Below, in pieces: positions 6,841-13,808 of a stretch of 13,824 bases of DNA (its first letter is position 1; the number at the start of each line of letters is the position of its first letter). Where the stretch lies: positions 1 to 13,824 of the forward strand of contig CABUQW010000043.1 in NCBI GenBank assembly GCA_902493895.1, given 5' to 3'. The notes beneath the pieces were generated by a model that searched no databases, was not told the origin of the DNA, and worked only from the letters and a program-made list of their open reading frames with translations. The translations under genes were made by a program, and so were the position numbers. This stretch comes from an uncultured Collinsella sp. GTDB lineage: Bacteria; Actinomycetota; Coriobacteriia; Coriobacteriales; Coriobacteriaceae.

Positions 6841-9267
6841 TTACGCGTGCCAGATCTCGTCGCGGTACTCGCGAATGGTGCGGTCGCTCGAGAACCAGCC
6901 CGAGGAGGCGGTGTTGAGCAGCGCCTTGCGGTTCCAGGTCTCCTGGTCGCCGTAGCTGTTCGTGAGCTTCTCCCACGCATCCACGTAGCTGCGGAAATCG
7001 GCCATGACCAGGTCGGGGTCGTTGTTGTTCATGAGCTCGTTGTAGATGCTCTCGAAGTTGCCCGAAAGACCCGCAAACGTGTTGTCCTTGAGCTCGTCCA
7101 TCACGCGCCCCAGACGCTCGCGATCGTTGTTGAGCGTATCCCATGCGAAGTAGCTGTTGGATGCCCAGAGCTGCTCGACCTCGGGGGCGGTCAGGCCAAA
7201 GATGGCCTCGTTCTCGCGGCCGGCCAGGTCGGCGATCTCGATGTTGGCGCCGTCGAGGGTGCCCAGCGTAATGGCGCCGTTCATCATGAGCTTCATGTTG
7301 GACGTGCCCGAGGCCTCCTTGCCGGCCGTGGAGATCTGCTCCGAGATCTCGGCGGCAGGGTAGATGAGCTGGGCGTTGCTCACGCGGAAGTTGGGGATAA
7401 AGCAGACCTTCATGACCTCGTTGACGCGCGGGTCGTTGTTGATGACGTCGGCCACGGAGTTAATGAGGCGGATGGTCTCCTTGGCGAAGGTGTAGCTCGA
7501 GGCAGCCTTGCCGCTAAAGATGAAGGTCGTCGGCGTCACGTGGAAGTTGGGATCGGCGATGCGACGGTTGTAGATGTCCATCACCTTCATGATGTTCATG
7601 AGCTGGCGCTTGTAGGCATGGAAGCGCTTCACCTGAACATCGAAGACGGTGTTGGGGTCGATGACCAGACCGGTCTCGGCCTTAACGTAGGCGGCCAGGC
7701 GCTCCTTGTTGGCGCGCTTTGAGGCACCCACGGCCTTGAGGAACTCGGCGTCGTTCTGGAACTCCTTGAGCTTCTCCAGCTCAAAGGCGTCCTTGAGCCA
7801 GCCATCGCCAATGGCTTCGGTCACGAGCTTGGCGTAGGTGGGGTTGGCCTCGGCAAAGAAGCGACGGTGCGAGATGCCGTTGGTCTTGTTGTTGAACTTC
7901 TCGGGCGTCAGGGCATAGAAGTCCTTGAGCACGATGTTCTTGATGATGTCGGAGTGGATCTTGGCCACACCGTTGACGCTGTGGCTGCAGATCACGGACA
8001 GGTTGGCCATGCGGATCTCGCCGTCCCATAGAATGGCGGTCTGGCGCAGACGCTCCTGCCAGCCCTCCTGGGTGGTGTCGAACGACTCGTGCCAACGACG
8101 GCTGATCTCGTCGATGATCTGGTACACGCGGGGGAGGAGCTTGGAGAACGTGCCGATGGGCCACTTCTCCAGGGCCTCGGGCAGGATGGTATGGTTGGTG
8201 TAGCTCACGACCTGCGTCACGATGTTCCAGGCGTCGTCCCACTCGAGCTTCTTCTCGTCGATGAGGATGCGCATGAGTTCGGGGCCGCACATGGCGGGGT
8301 GCGTGTCGTTGGTGTGGATGGCCACAAACTGCGGCAGCAGCTCCCAATTCTTGCCGTGCTCCTTCTCAAAGGTGTCGAGCAGGCTGTAGATGCCGGCCGA
8401 GACAAACAGGTACTCCTGCTTCAGGCGCAGCAGACGGCCGTGCTCGCCGGCGTCGTTGGGGTAGAGGATGGCACTGATGGCCTCGGCCTCGGCGCGCTCG
8501 GCGTCTGCCAGGGCGTAGTCGCCGCGGTTGAAGGCCTCAAGGTCAAAGTGCTCCTCGACCGGCTCGGCAGCCCAGACGCGCAGCTTGTTGACGGTCTCGC
8601 CGGCATAACCCACAACGGGGATGTCGTAGGGGACGGCCAAGATGTCCTGCGTGTCCACGGTGCGGTAGAACGTGCGGCCGTTCTCCTCAAAGCCCTCGAC
8701 GCGACCACCAAACTTGATGGTCACGGCCTTATCCTGACGACGGACCTCCCAGGGATAGCCGTGGGTGAGCCACTCGTCGGTGGCCTCGACCTGGCTGCCG
8801 TTGACGATCTCCTGCTTAAACAGACCGTAGCGGTAGCGCATGCCGTTGCCGTAGCCGGCAATGCCCTCGGCTGCCATGGAATCCAGGAAGCATGCAGCCA
8901 GACGGCCCAGGCCACCGTTGCCCAGCGCCGGATCGGGCTCCTGGTTCTCGATGACGGACAGGTCAAAGCCAATGTCGTCGAGCGCCTCGGCGACCATGTC
9001 GCGCACGCCAAAGTTGAGCAGGTAGTTGTCAAGCAGGCGGCCGATCAAAAACTCGATCGAGAAGTAGTACACGCGCTTCTTGCCCTCGGCGGTGGCGCGG
9101 GCGTCACTCCTGGTGGCAACGGTGCGCGCCTTCTCGGCCACGAGCTTGGCCAGGGCGTTAAAGCGGTCCAGGTCGCTGGCGGCCTCGACGCTCTTGCCGC
9201 TGATGCTCATGACGGCATCACGATAGAGCTCGGTAAACTCCTGCTTGTTGTCGAAGATCTTATTCAT
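6841..9267 (-). CDS. glgP: glycogen/alpha-glucan phosphorylase GlgP (GT35)
   Basis: GlgP releases glucose-1-phosphate from the non-reducing ends of glycogen using pyridoxal phosphate. The 808-residue length is typical of the family. Diagnostic segments are PALGNGGLGRLAACFLDS (113-130), HTNDTHPAM (318-326), FDVQVKRFHAYKRQ (542-555) and the cofactor signature EASGTSNMK (651-659), whose Lys659 should bind PLP. The start is the ATG at 9267 with AAGGA 4 bases upstream. The protein ends normally after EIWHA and has no basic tail, unlike GlgA and GlgB. It sits second in the cluster, 94 bases after glgB and 108 bases before glgC, so breakdown and synthesis enzymes are probably made from one transcript. 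Confidence 0.97.
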   Translation of the reverse strand: MNKIFDNKQEFTELYRDAVMSISGKSVEAASDLDRFNALAKLVAEKARTVATRSDARATAEGKKRVYYFSIEFLIGRLLDNYLLNFGVRDMVAEALDDIGFDLSVIENQEPDPALGNGGLGRLAACFLDSMAAEGIAGYGNGMRYRYGLFKQEIVNGSQVEATDEWLTHGYPWEVRRQDKAVTIKFGGRVEGFEENGRTFYRTVDTQDILAVPYDIPVVGYAGETVNKLRVWAAEPVEEHFDLEAFNRGDYALADAERAEAEAISAILYPNDAGEHGRLLRLKQEYLFVSAGIYSLLDTFEKEHGKNWELLPQFVAIHTNDTHPAMCGPELMRILIDEKKLEWDDAWNIVTQVVSYTNHTILPEALEKWPIGTFSKLLPRVYQIIDEISRRWHESFDTTQEGWQERLRQTAILWDGEIRMANLSVICSHSVNGVAKIHSDIIKNIVLKDFYALTPEKFNNKTNGISHRRFFAEANPTYAKLVTEAIGDGWLKDAFELEKLKEFQNDAEFLKAVGASKRANKERLAAYVKAETGLVIDPNTVFDVQVKRFHAYKRQLMNIMKVMDIYNRRIADPNFHVTPTTFIFSGKAASSYTFAKETIRLINSVADVINNDPRVNEVMKVCFIPNFRVSNAQLIYPAAEISEQISTAGKEASGTSNMKLMMNGAITLGTLDGANIEIADLAGRENEAIFGLTAPEVEQLWASNSYFAWDTLNNDRERLGRVMDELKDNTFAGLSGNFESIYNELMNNNDPDLVMADFRSYVDAWEKLTNSYGDQETWNRKALLNTASSGWFSSDRTIREYRDEIWHA

Positions 9268-9268
9268 A

Positions 9269-9302
9269 CGTTCCTTTCCCCGGGGATGTTTCTCCCGGAA
9301 CG
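9269..9302 (-). promoter_or_regulatory. possible hairpin masking the glgP ribosome site
   Basis: On the minus strand CGTTCC (9297-9302) can pair with GGAACG (9269-9274), the latter being part of the glgP ribosome site AAAGGAACG. The self-complementary TCCCCGGGGA (9277-9286) lies between. An alternative pairing CCGGG with CCCGG (9280-9284, 9294-9298) would compete. Regulation is only inferred. Confidence 0.4.
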
Positions 9303-9320
9303 GTTATGACTTGTATCCTA

Positions 9321-9335
9321 CGCCCCGTCGGGGCG
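9321..9335. repeat. short GC-rich hairpin after glgB
   Basis: CGCCCC (9321-9326) pairs with GGGGCG (9330-9335) around a 3-base loop, 26 bases past the glgB stop. No T-run follows on the minus strand. Confidence 0.6.
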
Positions 9336-9361
9336 GGTAATTACAGCTGTAACGGCTTCTG

Positions 9362-11608
9362 TTACGCATCCTTGGCAGACGGCTTAACAGAAGCAGACTT
9401 GGCCTTGGTAGCGGCCTTTTTGGTGACTGTCTTCTTGGCCGTGGCGGACTTGGCCGAAGCCTTGGCCTTGGTCGTCGTGGCCTTCGCCTTGGCCGGCGCC
9501 TTCTTAGCGGCCGCGGCCTTAGGCTTCACCGAGGACGTGCGCTTGCGCGTAGCCTTCTTGGGATCCTCGACCACCGGCGGCTTGTAGCTGCTGGGACCGC
9601 GGCGCTTAAGCACCACGCCAGCCAGGCCGGGCACCTTAATCTCAATGGAGTCCATCTGCCCGTTCCAGGGATAGGGCTCGCTCGAGCAGGTGTAGGGCTC
9701 CTCACCGGCGTATCCGCTGCCACCGAACTCGGGACGGTCGGAATCGAAGATGACCTCCCAGTCACCCTCACGCGGCACGCCCACGCGGAAGCTCTCGTAG
9801 CTCGCCGGGTCAAAGTTGATCAGGATCACCAGGTCGTCATCAATGTCCTCGCCCTGGCGCACAAAGCTCACGATGGACTGCTTGGAGTTGTCCGCATCGA
9901 TCCAGGTAAAGCCGTCGTCGGTGTAGCCGCGCTCGTACAGGGCGGGCTCGGCGGTGTACAGGTGATTGAGCGCCTTGATAAACGCCTGATGATGACGGTG
10001 GGTCTCGTACTCCTCGGTCAGGAACCACTGGATGGACTCGTAGTAGCGCCACTCAATAAACTGGCCGATCTCGTTGCCCATAAAGTTGAGCTTGGCGCCG
10101 GGGTGCGTCATCTGGTAAAAGGCCAGCGTACGCAGGCCGGCAAACTGGCGCCACCAGTCGCCCGGCATGCGGCCGATCAGCGAGCACTTACCGTGCACGA
10201 CCTCGTCGTGACTGAGCGGGCAAATGAAGTTCTCGGTAAAGGCGTACATGATGGAGAACGTGAGCAGCCCGTGGTTGCCAGGGCGCCACGGAAAATCGGT
10301 CTGCATGTAGTGCAGGGTGTCGTTCATCCAGCCCATGTCCCACTTGTAGTGGAAGCCCAGGCCGCCGTCCTGCGGCGGGTAGGTCACGAGCGGCCACGCG
10401 GTGGACTCCTCGGCCATCATCATCACGTCGGGGTAGCGCGCCTCCACAGCGCAGTTGACCTGACGGATAAATGCGCTGGCGTTCAGGTCCTCCTCGGTAC
10501 CGTACTTGTTGAACTTCTTTTGGCCCGGATCGTCAATGCCAAAGTTGAGGTACAGCATGCTGGACACGCCGTCCATGCGAATGCCGTCTACGTGGAAGTT
10601 CTCGAGCCAGTACAGCACGTTGGAGACCAGGAAGGAGCGGACCTCGCCGCGGGAGAAGTCGAACTTGTGCGTGCCCCAGTTGGGGTGAATCTCGTGCTCA
10701 AACAGCATGTGGCCGTTAAAGGTGGCAAGGCCGTGGGAGTCGGCGCAAAAACCGCCGGGCACCCAGTCCATAATCACACCAATGCCTGCCTCGTGGCACG
10801 CATCGACAAAGTGCATGAGCTGCTGCGGATCGCCATAGCGCGACGTGGCGGCATAGTAGCCGGTCGTCTGGTAGCCCCAGGAGCCATCGAAGGGATGCTC
10901 CATAAGCGGCATGACCTCGATATGCGTGTAGCCCATGTCGCGCACGTAGTCCACGAGCTCCACCGACAGGTCGTCGTAGGTGTAGAACTCGCCGCGCTGC
11001 GCGGGGAAGGGGTCCATGGGGCCAGGGTAGTTGCCGTACTCGTCCGGCTCGCCCTGCGGCGCATCGCCGTGGCGCTTCCACGAGCCAATATGCACCTCGT
11101 AGATGTTGAGCGGCTGCGACATGTGGTTGTGACCGGCGCGGCGCTTGAGCCACGCGGCGTCGTTCCACTTATAGCCGTCGAGGGTCCACAGCACGCTGGC
11201 GGTACCCGGAGGGCACTCGGCCTTAAAGGCGTACGGATCGGCCTTATAGAGCTTTTCGCCCTCGTTGGTCTCGATGAGGTATTTATAGAGCTGGCCCTGC
11301 TCGGCACCAGGAATAAAGCCTTCCCAAATAGCGCTCGTATGCACGGGCACCAGCGGGTTGGCTTCTTCATTCCAGTCGTTAAATTCGCCAATGACATGCA
11401 CGCTCTTTACATCGGGCGCCCAAACGCAAAAACGCCAGCCGCGCGTACGGTTCTTCGTGTCGGGGTGCGCGCCCATCTTTTCCCAGCTGCGCTCCCACGT
11501 GCCGATGCCAAACAGGTAGACATCGTCCTTGGTGAGCTCCGGTGCGTGCGGGGCGGCTTTACGGGTAGCGGGCTTTTTGGTTGCTGGCTTTAGCTTTGTA
11601 TCGCTCAC
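9362..11608 (-). CDS. glgB: 1,4-alpha-glucan branching enzyme GlgB with basic N- and C-terminal tails
   Basis: GlgB cuts alpha-1,4 chains and rejoins them by alpha-1,6 bonds to branch glycogen. With the start used here (748 residues) a basic N-terminus is followed by a single CBM48-type domain (about 30-130), the GH13 barrel and a C-terminal beta domain to about 670. Catalytic motifs are DWVPGGF (281-287), GIRMDGVSS with nucleophile Asp346, MAEEST with Glu400 and LSHDEVVHGK with Asp468. The last 70 or so residues (from VVEDPKKATRKR, about 679) are Lys/Ala/Thr-rich and histone-H1-like. KLKPATKKPATRK near the N-terminus has the same character. The start is uncertain: GTG at 11608 has GGGA 6 bases upstream, whereas in-frame ATGs at 11620 and 11623 and a TTG at 11668 lack a clear ribosome site. 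It is the first gene of the cluster. Confidence 0.95.
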   Translation of the reverse strand: MSDTKLKPATKKPATRKAAPHAPELTKDDVYLFGIGTWERSWEKMGAHPDTKNRTRGWRFCVWAPDVKSVHVIGEFNDWNEEANPLVPVHTSAIWEGFIPGAEQGQLYKYLIETNEGEKLYKADPYAFKAECPPGTASVLWTLDGYKWNDAAWLKRRAGHNHMSQPLNIYEVHIGSWKRHGDAPQGEPDEYGNYPGPMDPFPAQRGEFYTYDDLSVELVDYVRDMGYTHIEVMPLMEHPFDGSWGYQTTGYYAATSRYGDPQQLMHFVDACHEAGIGVIMDWVPGGFCADSHGLATFNGHMLFEHEIHPNWGTHKFDFSRGEVRSFLVSNVLYWLENFHVDGIRMDGVSSMLYLNFGIDDPGQKKFNKYGTEEDLNASAFIRQVNCAVEARYPDVMMMAEESTAWPLVTYPPQDGGLGFHYKWDMGWMNDTLHYMQTDFPWRPGNHGLLTFSIMYAFTENFICPLSHDEVVHGKCSLIGRMPGDWWRQFAGLRTLAFYQMTHPGAKLNFMGNEIGQFIEWRYYESIQWFLTEEYETHRHHQAFIKALNHLYTAEPALYERGYTDDGFTWIDADNSKQSIVSFVRQGEDIDDDLVILINFDPASYESFRVGVPREGDWEVIFDSDRPEFGGSGYAGEEPYTCSSEPYPWNGQMDSIEIKVPGLAGVVLKRRGPSSYKPPVVEDPKKATRKRTSSVKPKAAAAKKAPAKAKATTTKAKASAKSATAKKTVTKKAATKAKSASVKPSAKDA

Positions 11609-11708
11609 GTTTGATCCCATCATGACGCGGCAGCGTGTTGCCTTGGTGACTAGATGCGAAAGGTCCAAGGCTGCACGAATCGAAGGGACGGCGATAGTTC
11701 TATGATTC

Positions 11709-11734
11709 GTTCCACCTCGCGTGCTCGGTGGAAC
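11709..11734. repeat. hairpin in the putative glgB leader
   Basis: GTTCCACC (11709-11716) pairs perfectly with GGTGGAAC (11727-11734) around a 10-base loop. It lies between the candidate glgB promoter and the start codon, without a T-run on the minus strand. Confidence 0.65.
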
Positions 11735-11748
11735 TTTCGGCAGAAACT

Positions 11749-11778
11749 ACGATAACACCTGTACGTTACTTTTATGAA
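11749..11778 (-). promoter_or_regulatory. candidate promoter of the glg cluster
   Basis: On the minus strand TTCATA (11773-11778) and TATCGT (11749-11754) are 18 bases apart. A TG one base before the -10 gives an extended -10. Transcription would begin near 11742 and give a leader of about 130 bases. Only consensus similarity supports it. Confidence 0.42.
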
Positions 11779-11844
11779 GGAAAGTGGTTTTAGGGCGGCG
11801 TTTAATCGGTAAGCGCCATGTTTAGACCACTGGCAGAATTGCCG

Positions 11845-11932
11845 TGGTAAAACTCTTGACAGTTTTACCAATTAGGGTTTCAAGATTGTTAGTCTGACGT
11901 TTGGTAAAACGTTTTTAGCAGGATGTTTACCA
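11845..11932. promoter_or_regulatory. cluster of four operator-like half-sites before the HAD phosphatase gene
   Basis: TGGTAAAAC (11845-11853) and GTTTTACCA (11862-11870) form a perfect dyad with an 8-base spacer that contains a consensus -35, TTGACA (11856-11861). A second imperfect pair is TGGTAAAAC (11902-11910) and GTTTACCA (11925-11932), and AAAACGTTTT (11906-11915) is palindromic in itself. A protein bound on the first dyad would cover the -35, so repression of the phosphatase gene is plausible. A clear -10 at standard spacing was not found. The same 9-mer recurs upstream of the GH13 gene at 1674. Confidence 0.65.
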
Positions 11933-11954
11933 TTTGACATCGAAAGGTTCGTTT

Positions 11955-12644
11955 ATGTCCCAGACCGCCGCCCCCAACGTTGCTTTTATTTTCGATTGCG
12001 ACGGCACACTGGTTAATAGCACCCCCGTTTGGGCCTATGCCCAGCCCGAGTTATTGCACCGCCACGGAGTTGACGTGACGGTCGACGATTTTGCCCAGTT
12101 TGAGCATTTGTCGCTCGAGGACGAGTGCCAGGCCTACCACGACACCTGGGGCATTGGAGCGAATGGCGAGGAGCTGTATCGCGAGCTGAGCGAGATCCTC
12201 ATCGATGGCTACTCCAAGGTGCCGCCGCGCGAGGGGCTCCTGGCATTTTTGGAGCAGGCGAAGGCGGCGGGCATTGCCATGTGCGTTGCTACGTCCACGC
12301 CGGCCGAGCTGGTTAAGTCTGCGCTTGCGGGCGCCGGTCTCGATGCCTACATGGAGTTTATTACCACCACGGGCGAGGCGGGGCGCTCCAAGCAGTTCCC
12401 CGATGTGTATGAGCTGGCGCTGCGCCGCCTGGAGGAGCGTCACGGGCACAAGTTTGAGCGTGCATGGGTGTTTGAGGACGCCGTCTTTGGCCTAAAGAGC
12501 TCTGGCACCGCCGGCTTTAAGCGCGTGGGCATCTATGACCCGCTCGGCCGTATGGAGCGCGACGAGGTTCGCGAAAACTGCGACATCTTTATCGATAGCT
12601 ATGAGGACCTGGATCTGGCCCGCGTGCTTTCGTTTGAGGGATAG
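11955..12644 (+). CDS. HAD-superfamily phosphatase/phosphoglucomutase-like hydrolase
   Basis: This 229-residue protein has all four HAD motifs. FDCDGTLV (13-20) carries nucleophile Asp14 and general acid Asp16, VATST (111-115) is motif II, Lys146 is a likely motif III lysine and FEDAVFGL (173-180) is motif IV. The helical cap between residues 20 and 90 places it with small sugar-phosphate phosphatases and beta-phosphoglucomutases. The sequence does not decide between hydrolysis and mutase activity. The ATG at 11955 has AAAGG at a good distance, while an in-frame ATG seven codons upstream does not. The neighbouring operator-like sites shared with the GH13 gene hint at a role in alpha-glucan or maltose-derived sugar phosphates. 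It forms an operon with the next gene, 9 bases away. Confidence 0.9.
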   Translation: MSQTAAPNVAFIFDCDGTLVNSTPVWAYAQPELLHRHGVDVTVDDFAQFEHLSLEDECQAYHDTWGIGANGEELYRELSEILIDGYSKVPPREGLLAFLEQAKAAGIAMCVATSTPAELVKSALAGAGLDAYMEFITTTGEAGRSKQFPDVYELALRRLEERHGHKFERAWVFEDAVFGLKSSGTAGFKRVGIYDPLGRMERDEVRENCDIFIDSYEDLDLARVLSFEG

Positions 12645-12653
12645 GCGAGGGCT

Positions 12654-13295
12654 GTGGCTTGTAAGGTATTAGTGGTCTGTGGTTCGCCCGTGGTGGCGAG
12701 CGCGGATCTGCTACGTCAACTAGCGGGGGAGTGCGGCCACATTGTTGCCGTGGACCGCGGGCTCGACGCGCTGCTTGGCGCGGGACTGGGCTGCGACGTA
12801 TATGTAGGGGATGCCGATACGGTGAGCGATACAGGTCGCGCGCTGGTCGATGCTGCCACCGACTTTGAAGTTGAGCGCCACGACCCCTACAAGGACTATA
12901 CCGATCTGGCGTTGGCGCTCGATTCGGTCCGCCGTCGCTGGCCGGGTGCCGAAGTGGTCACGACTTGCGCCACCGGTGGCCGTCCCGATATGGCCCTTTC
13001 CGTTCTGGGGCTGCTCGCAGGCTACGAGGGCGCCCCAGTCTGGATTGCCGAGGACAAGGTAGTCTCCCGCATCCTTCGCGCAGGAGAATCATGGGCCATC
13101 GAAGGCGCCGAAGGCAAGACGTTCTCCATCATCGCCATTGCCCCCAACACCGAGGTAAGCGAACACGGCCTAGAATGGGAGCTAGATCACGCCCCCCTGG
13201 GCTTGTTAGCCGACACGGGCATCAGCAACGTCGTCAGGTCAACAGCCACGATTCAAGTCCACACCGGCACCGCCATCGCTTACCTATATCATTAG
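12654..13295 (+). CDS. thiN: thiamine pyrophosphokinase
   Basis: The enzyme converts thiamine to thiamine diphosphate using ATP. The 213-residue length fits the family. Motifs seen are VDRG (33-36), the metal-binding GDAD (52-55), KDYTDLALAL (80-89) and TGGRPDMALSVLGLL (107-121). The last is usually GGRxDH in bacterial relatives, so the histidine is replaced by methionine here. The gene starts with GTG 9 bases after the HAD gene stop, with GCGAGGG just upstream, so the two genes are co-transcribed. No TPP riboswitch was recognised upstream of the pair. Confidence 0.9.
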   Translation: MACKVLVVCGSPVVASADLLRQLAGECGHIVAVDRGLDALLGAGLGCDVYVGDADTVSDTGRALVDAATDFEVERHDPYKDYTDLALALDSVRRRWPGAEVVTTCATGGRPDMALSVLGLLAGYEGAPVWIAEDKVVSRILRAGESWAIEGAEGKTFSIIAIAPNTEVSEHGLEWELDHAPLGLLADTGISNVVRSTATIQVHTGTAIAYLYH

Positions 13296-13322
13296 GCATT
13301 TAGAATCTGAGCAAAAAAGTCC

Positions 13323-13351
13323 TTGCACGTCACGCCAACTTCCCCTATAGT
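13323..13351 (+). promoter_or_regulatory. promoter of tRNA-Ala
   Basis: TTGCAC (13323-13328) and TATAGT (13346-13351) are separated by exactly 17 bases. Transcription would start about 7 bases before the mature tRNA. Confidence 0.85.
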
Positions 13352-13364
13352 ATCTCCTCGTCAC

Positions 13365-13440
13365 GGGGGCGTAGCTCAGCTGGGAGAGCGCTTGACTGGC
13401 AGTCAAGAGGTCAGGGGTTCGATCCCCCTCGTCTCCACCA
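13365..13440 (+). tRNA. tRNA-Ala (anticodon GGC)
   Basis: The full cloverleaf can be folded by eye. The acceptor stem is GGGGGCG with CGTCTCC (two G-U pairs), followed by the D arm TAGCTCAGCTGGGAGAGC. The anticodon stem CTTGA/TCAAG closes loop CTGGCAG with anticodon GGC. The T arm is AGGGG-TTCGATC-CCCCT, and the CCA end is encoded. The G34 anticodon reads GCC and GCU alanine codons. Confidence 0.96.
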
Positions 13441-13454
13441 TTGTGAATGCAAAT

Positions 13455-13480
13455 GCCTTTGGAATTCCGAAGGCCTTTTT
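13455..13480 (+). terminator. intrinsic terminator of tRNA-Ala
   Basis: GCCTTTGG (13455-13462) pairs with CCGAAGGC (13467-13474), including one T-G wobble, around loop AATT. It is followed by CTTTTT. Confidence 0.9.
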
Positions 13481-13768
13481 CGTGCCTAAATATCTCGCGC
13501 CACAAACCCATACCCACATCAACAAAAAGTTGCACAATTTATTTCCCATGTCTGTACATAGTTTGTTATCCAAACGCAATTACCAGTGCAGCTCGCTGCA
13601 CCAGTTGGGCTTCAGGAACGCTCCCAATTATTGCCAGCACCCCATTAACCTGCGTCAACGTGAACAACTTCTCAAAACAACCCCCTTAAGCACGCCAAAT
13701 GAACGAGGTTGATTTCCGATCTCAGCCGAACACATTGAGCGAATAGGCCGTTCCCGCAGCTAGCCGAA
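13481..13768. other. intergenic stretch with no convincing gene
   Basis: This region is AT-richer than the genes around it. It contains a small hairpin, GTGCAG (13586-13591) with CTGCAC (13596-13601), and a weak plus-strand promoter-like pair, TTGCAC (13530-13535) and TGTACA (13553-13558). On the minus strand two short frames join across a T4 run. No gene is called. Confidence 0.5.
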
Positions 13769-13808
13769 CGCCCCCGCTGCCCCTCCTGGGGCCCGGGGGC
13801 GCCGTTTT
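13769..13808 (+). terminator. GC-rich intrinsic terminator, owner unknown
   Basis: CGCCCCCG (13769-13776) pairs with CGGGGGCG (13794-13801), and inside it CCCC (13780-13783) pairs with GGGG (13788-13791) around TCCT. CCGTTTT follows on the plus strand. The tRNA already has its own terminator, so which transcript ends here is unclear. Confidence 0.6.

Larger units (their letters stand above)
11609..11954. other. divergent intergenic region between glgB and the HAD phosphatase gene
   Basis: About 346 bases separate the two divergent genes. The left part looks like the glgB promoter and leader with a hairpin. The right part (11845-11932) carries four operator-like half-sites before the phosphatase gene. 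A minus-strand frame of about 70 codons in this region has no family resemblance and is not called. Confidence 0.6.

Noticed and set aside
5800..7722. 640-codon plus-strand open frame antisense to glgC and glgP
   Set aside because: It is a shadow frame caused by high third-position GC in the real genes, without family motifs or a ribosome site.
8089..9309. 406-codon plus-strand open frame antisense to glgP
   Set aside because: It is a shadow of glgP with repetitive Val/Leu/Asp composition typical of antisense frames in GC-rich genes.
9962..11593. 543-codon plus-strand open frame antisense to glgB
   Set aside because: GlgB on the other strand has all catalytic motifs, and the antisense frame resembles no protein family.
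11650..11871. 73-codon minus-strand frame upstream of glgB
   Set aside because: It has no recognisable domain or ribosome site and overlaps the promoter, hairpin and operator region.
13284..13535. Minus-strand frame with GDEGDRTPDLLTAS over the tRNA, and plus-strand frame with GGVAQLGERLTGSQ
   Set aside because: These are familiar spurious translations of a tRNA gene; the cloverleaf, promoter and terminator explain the sequence.
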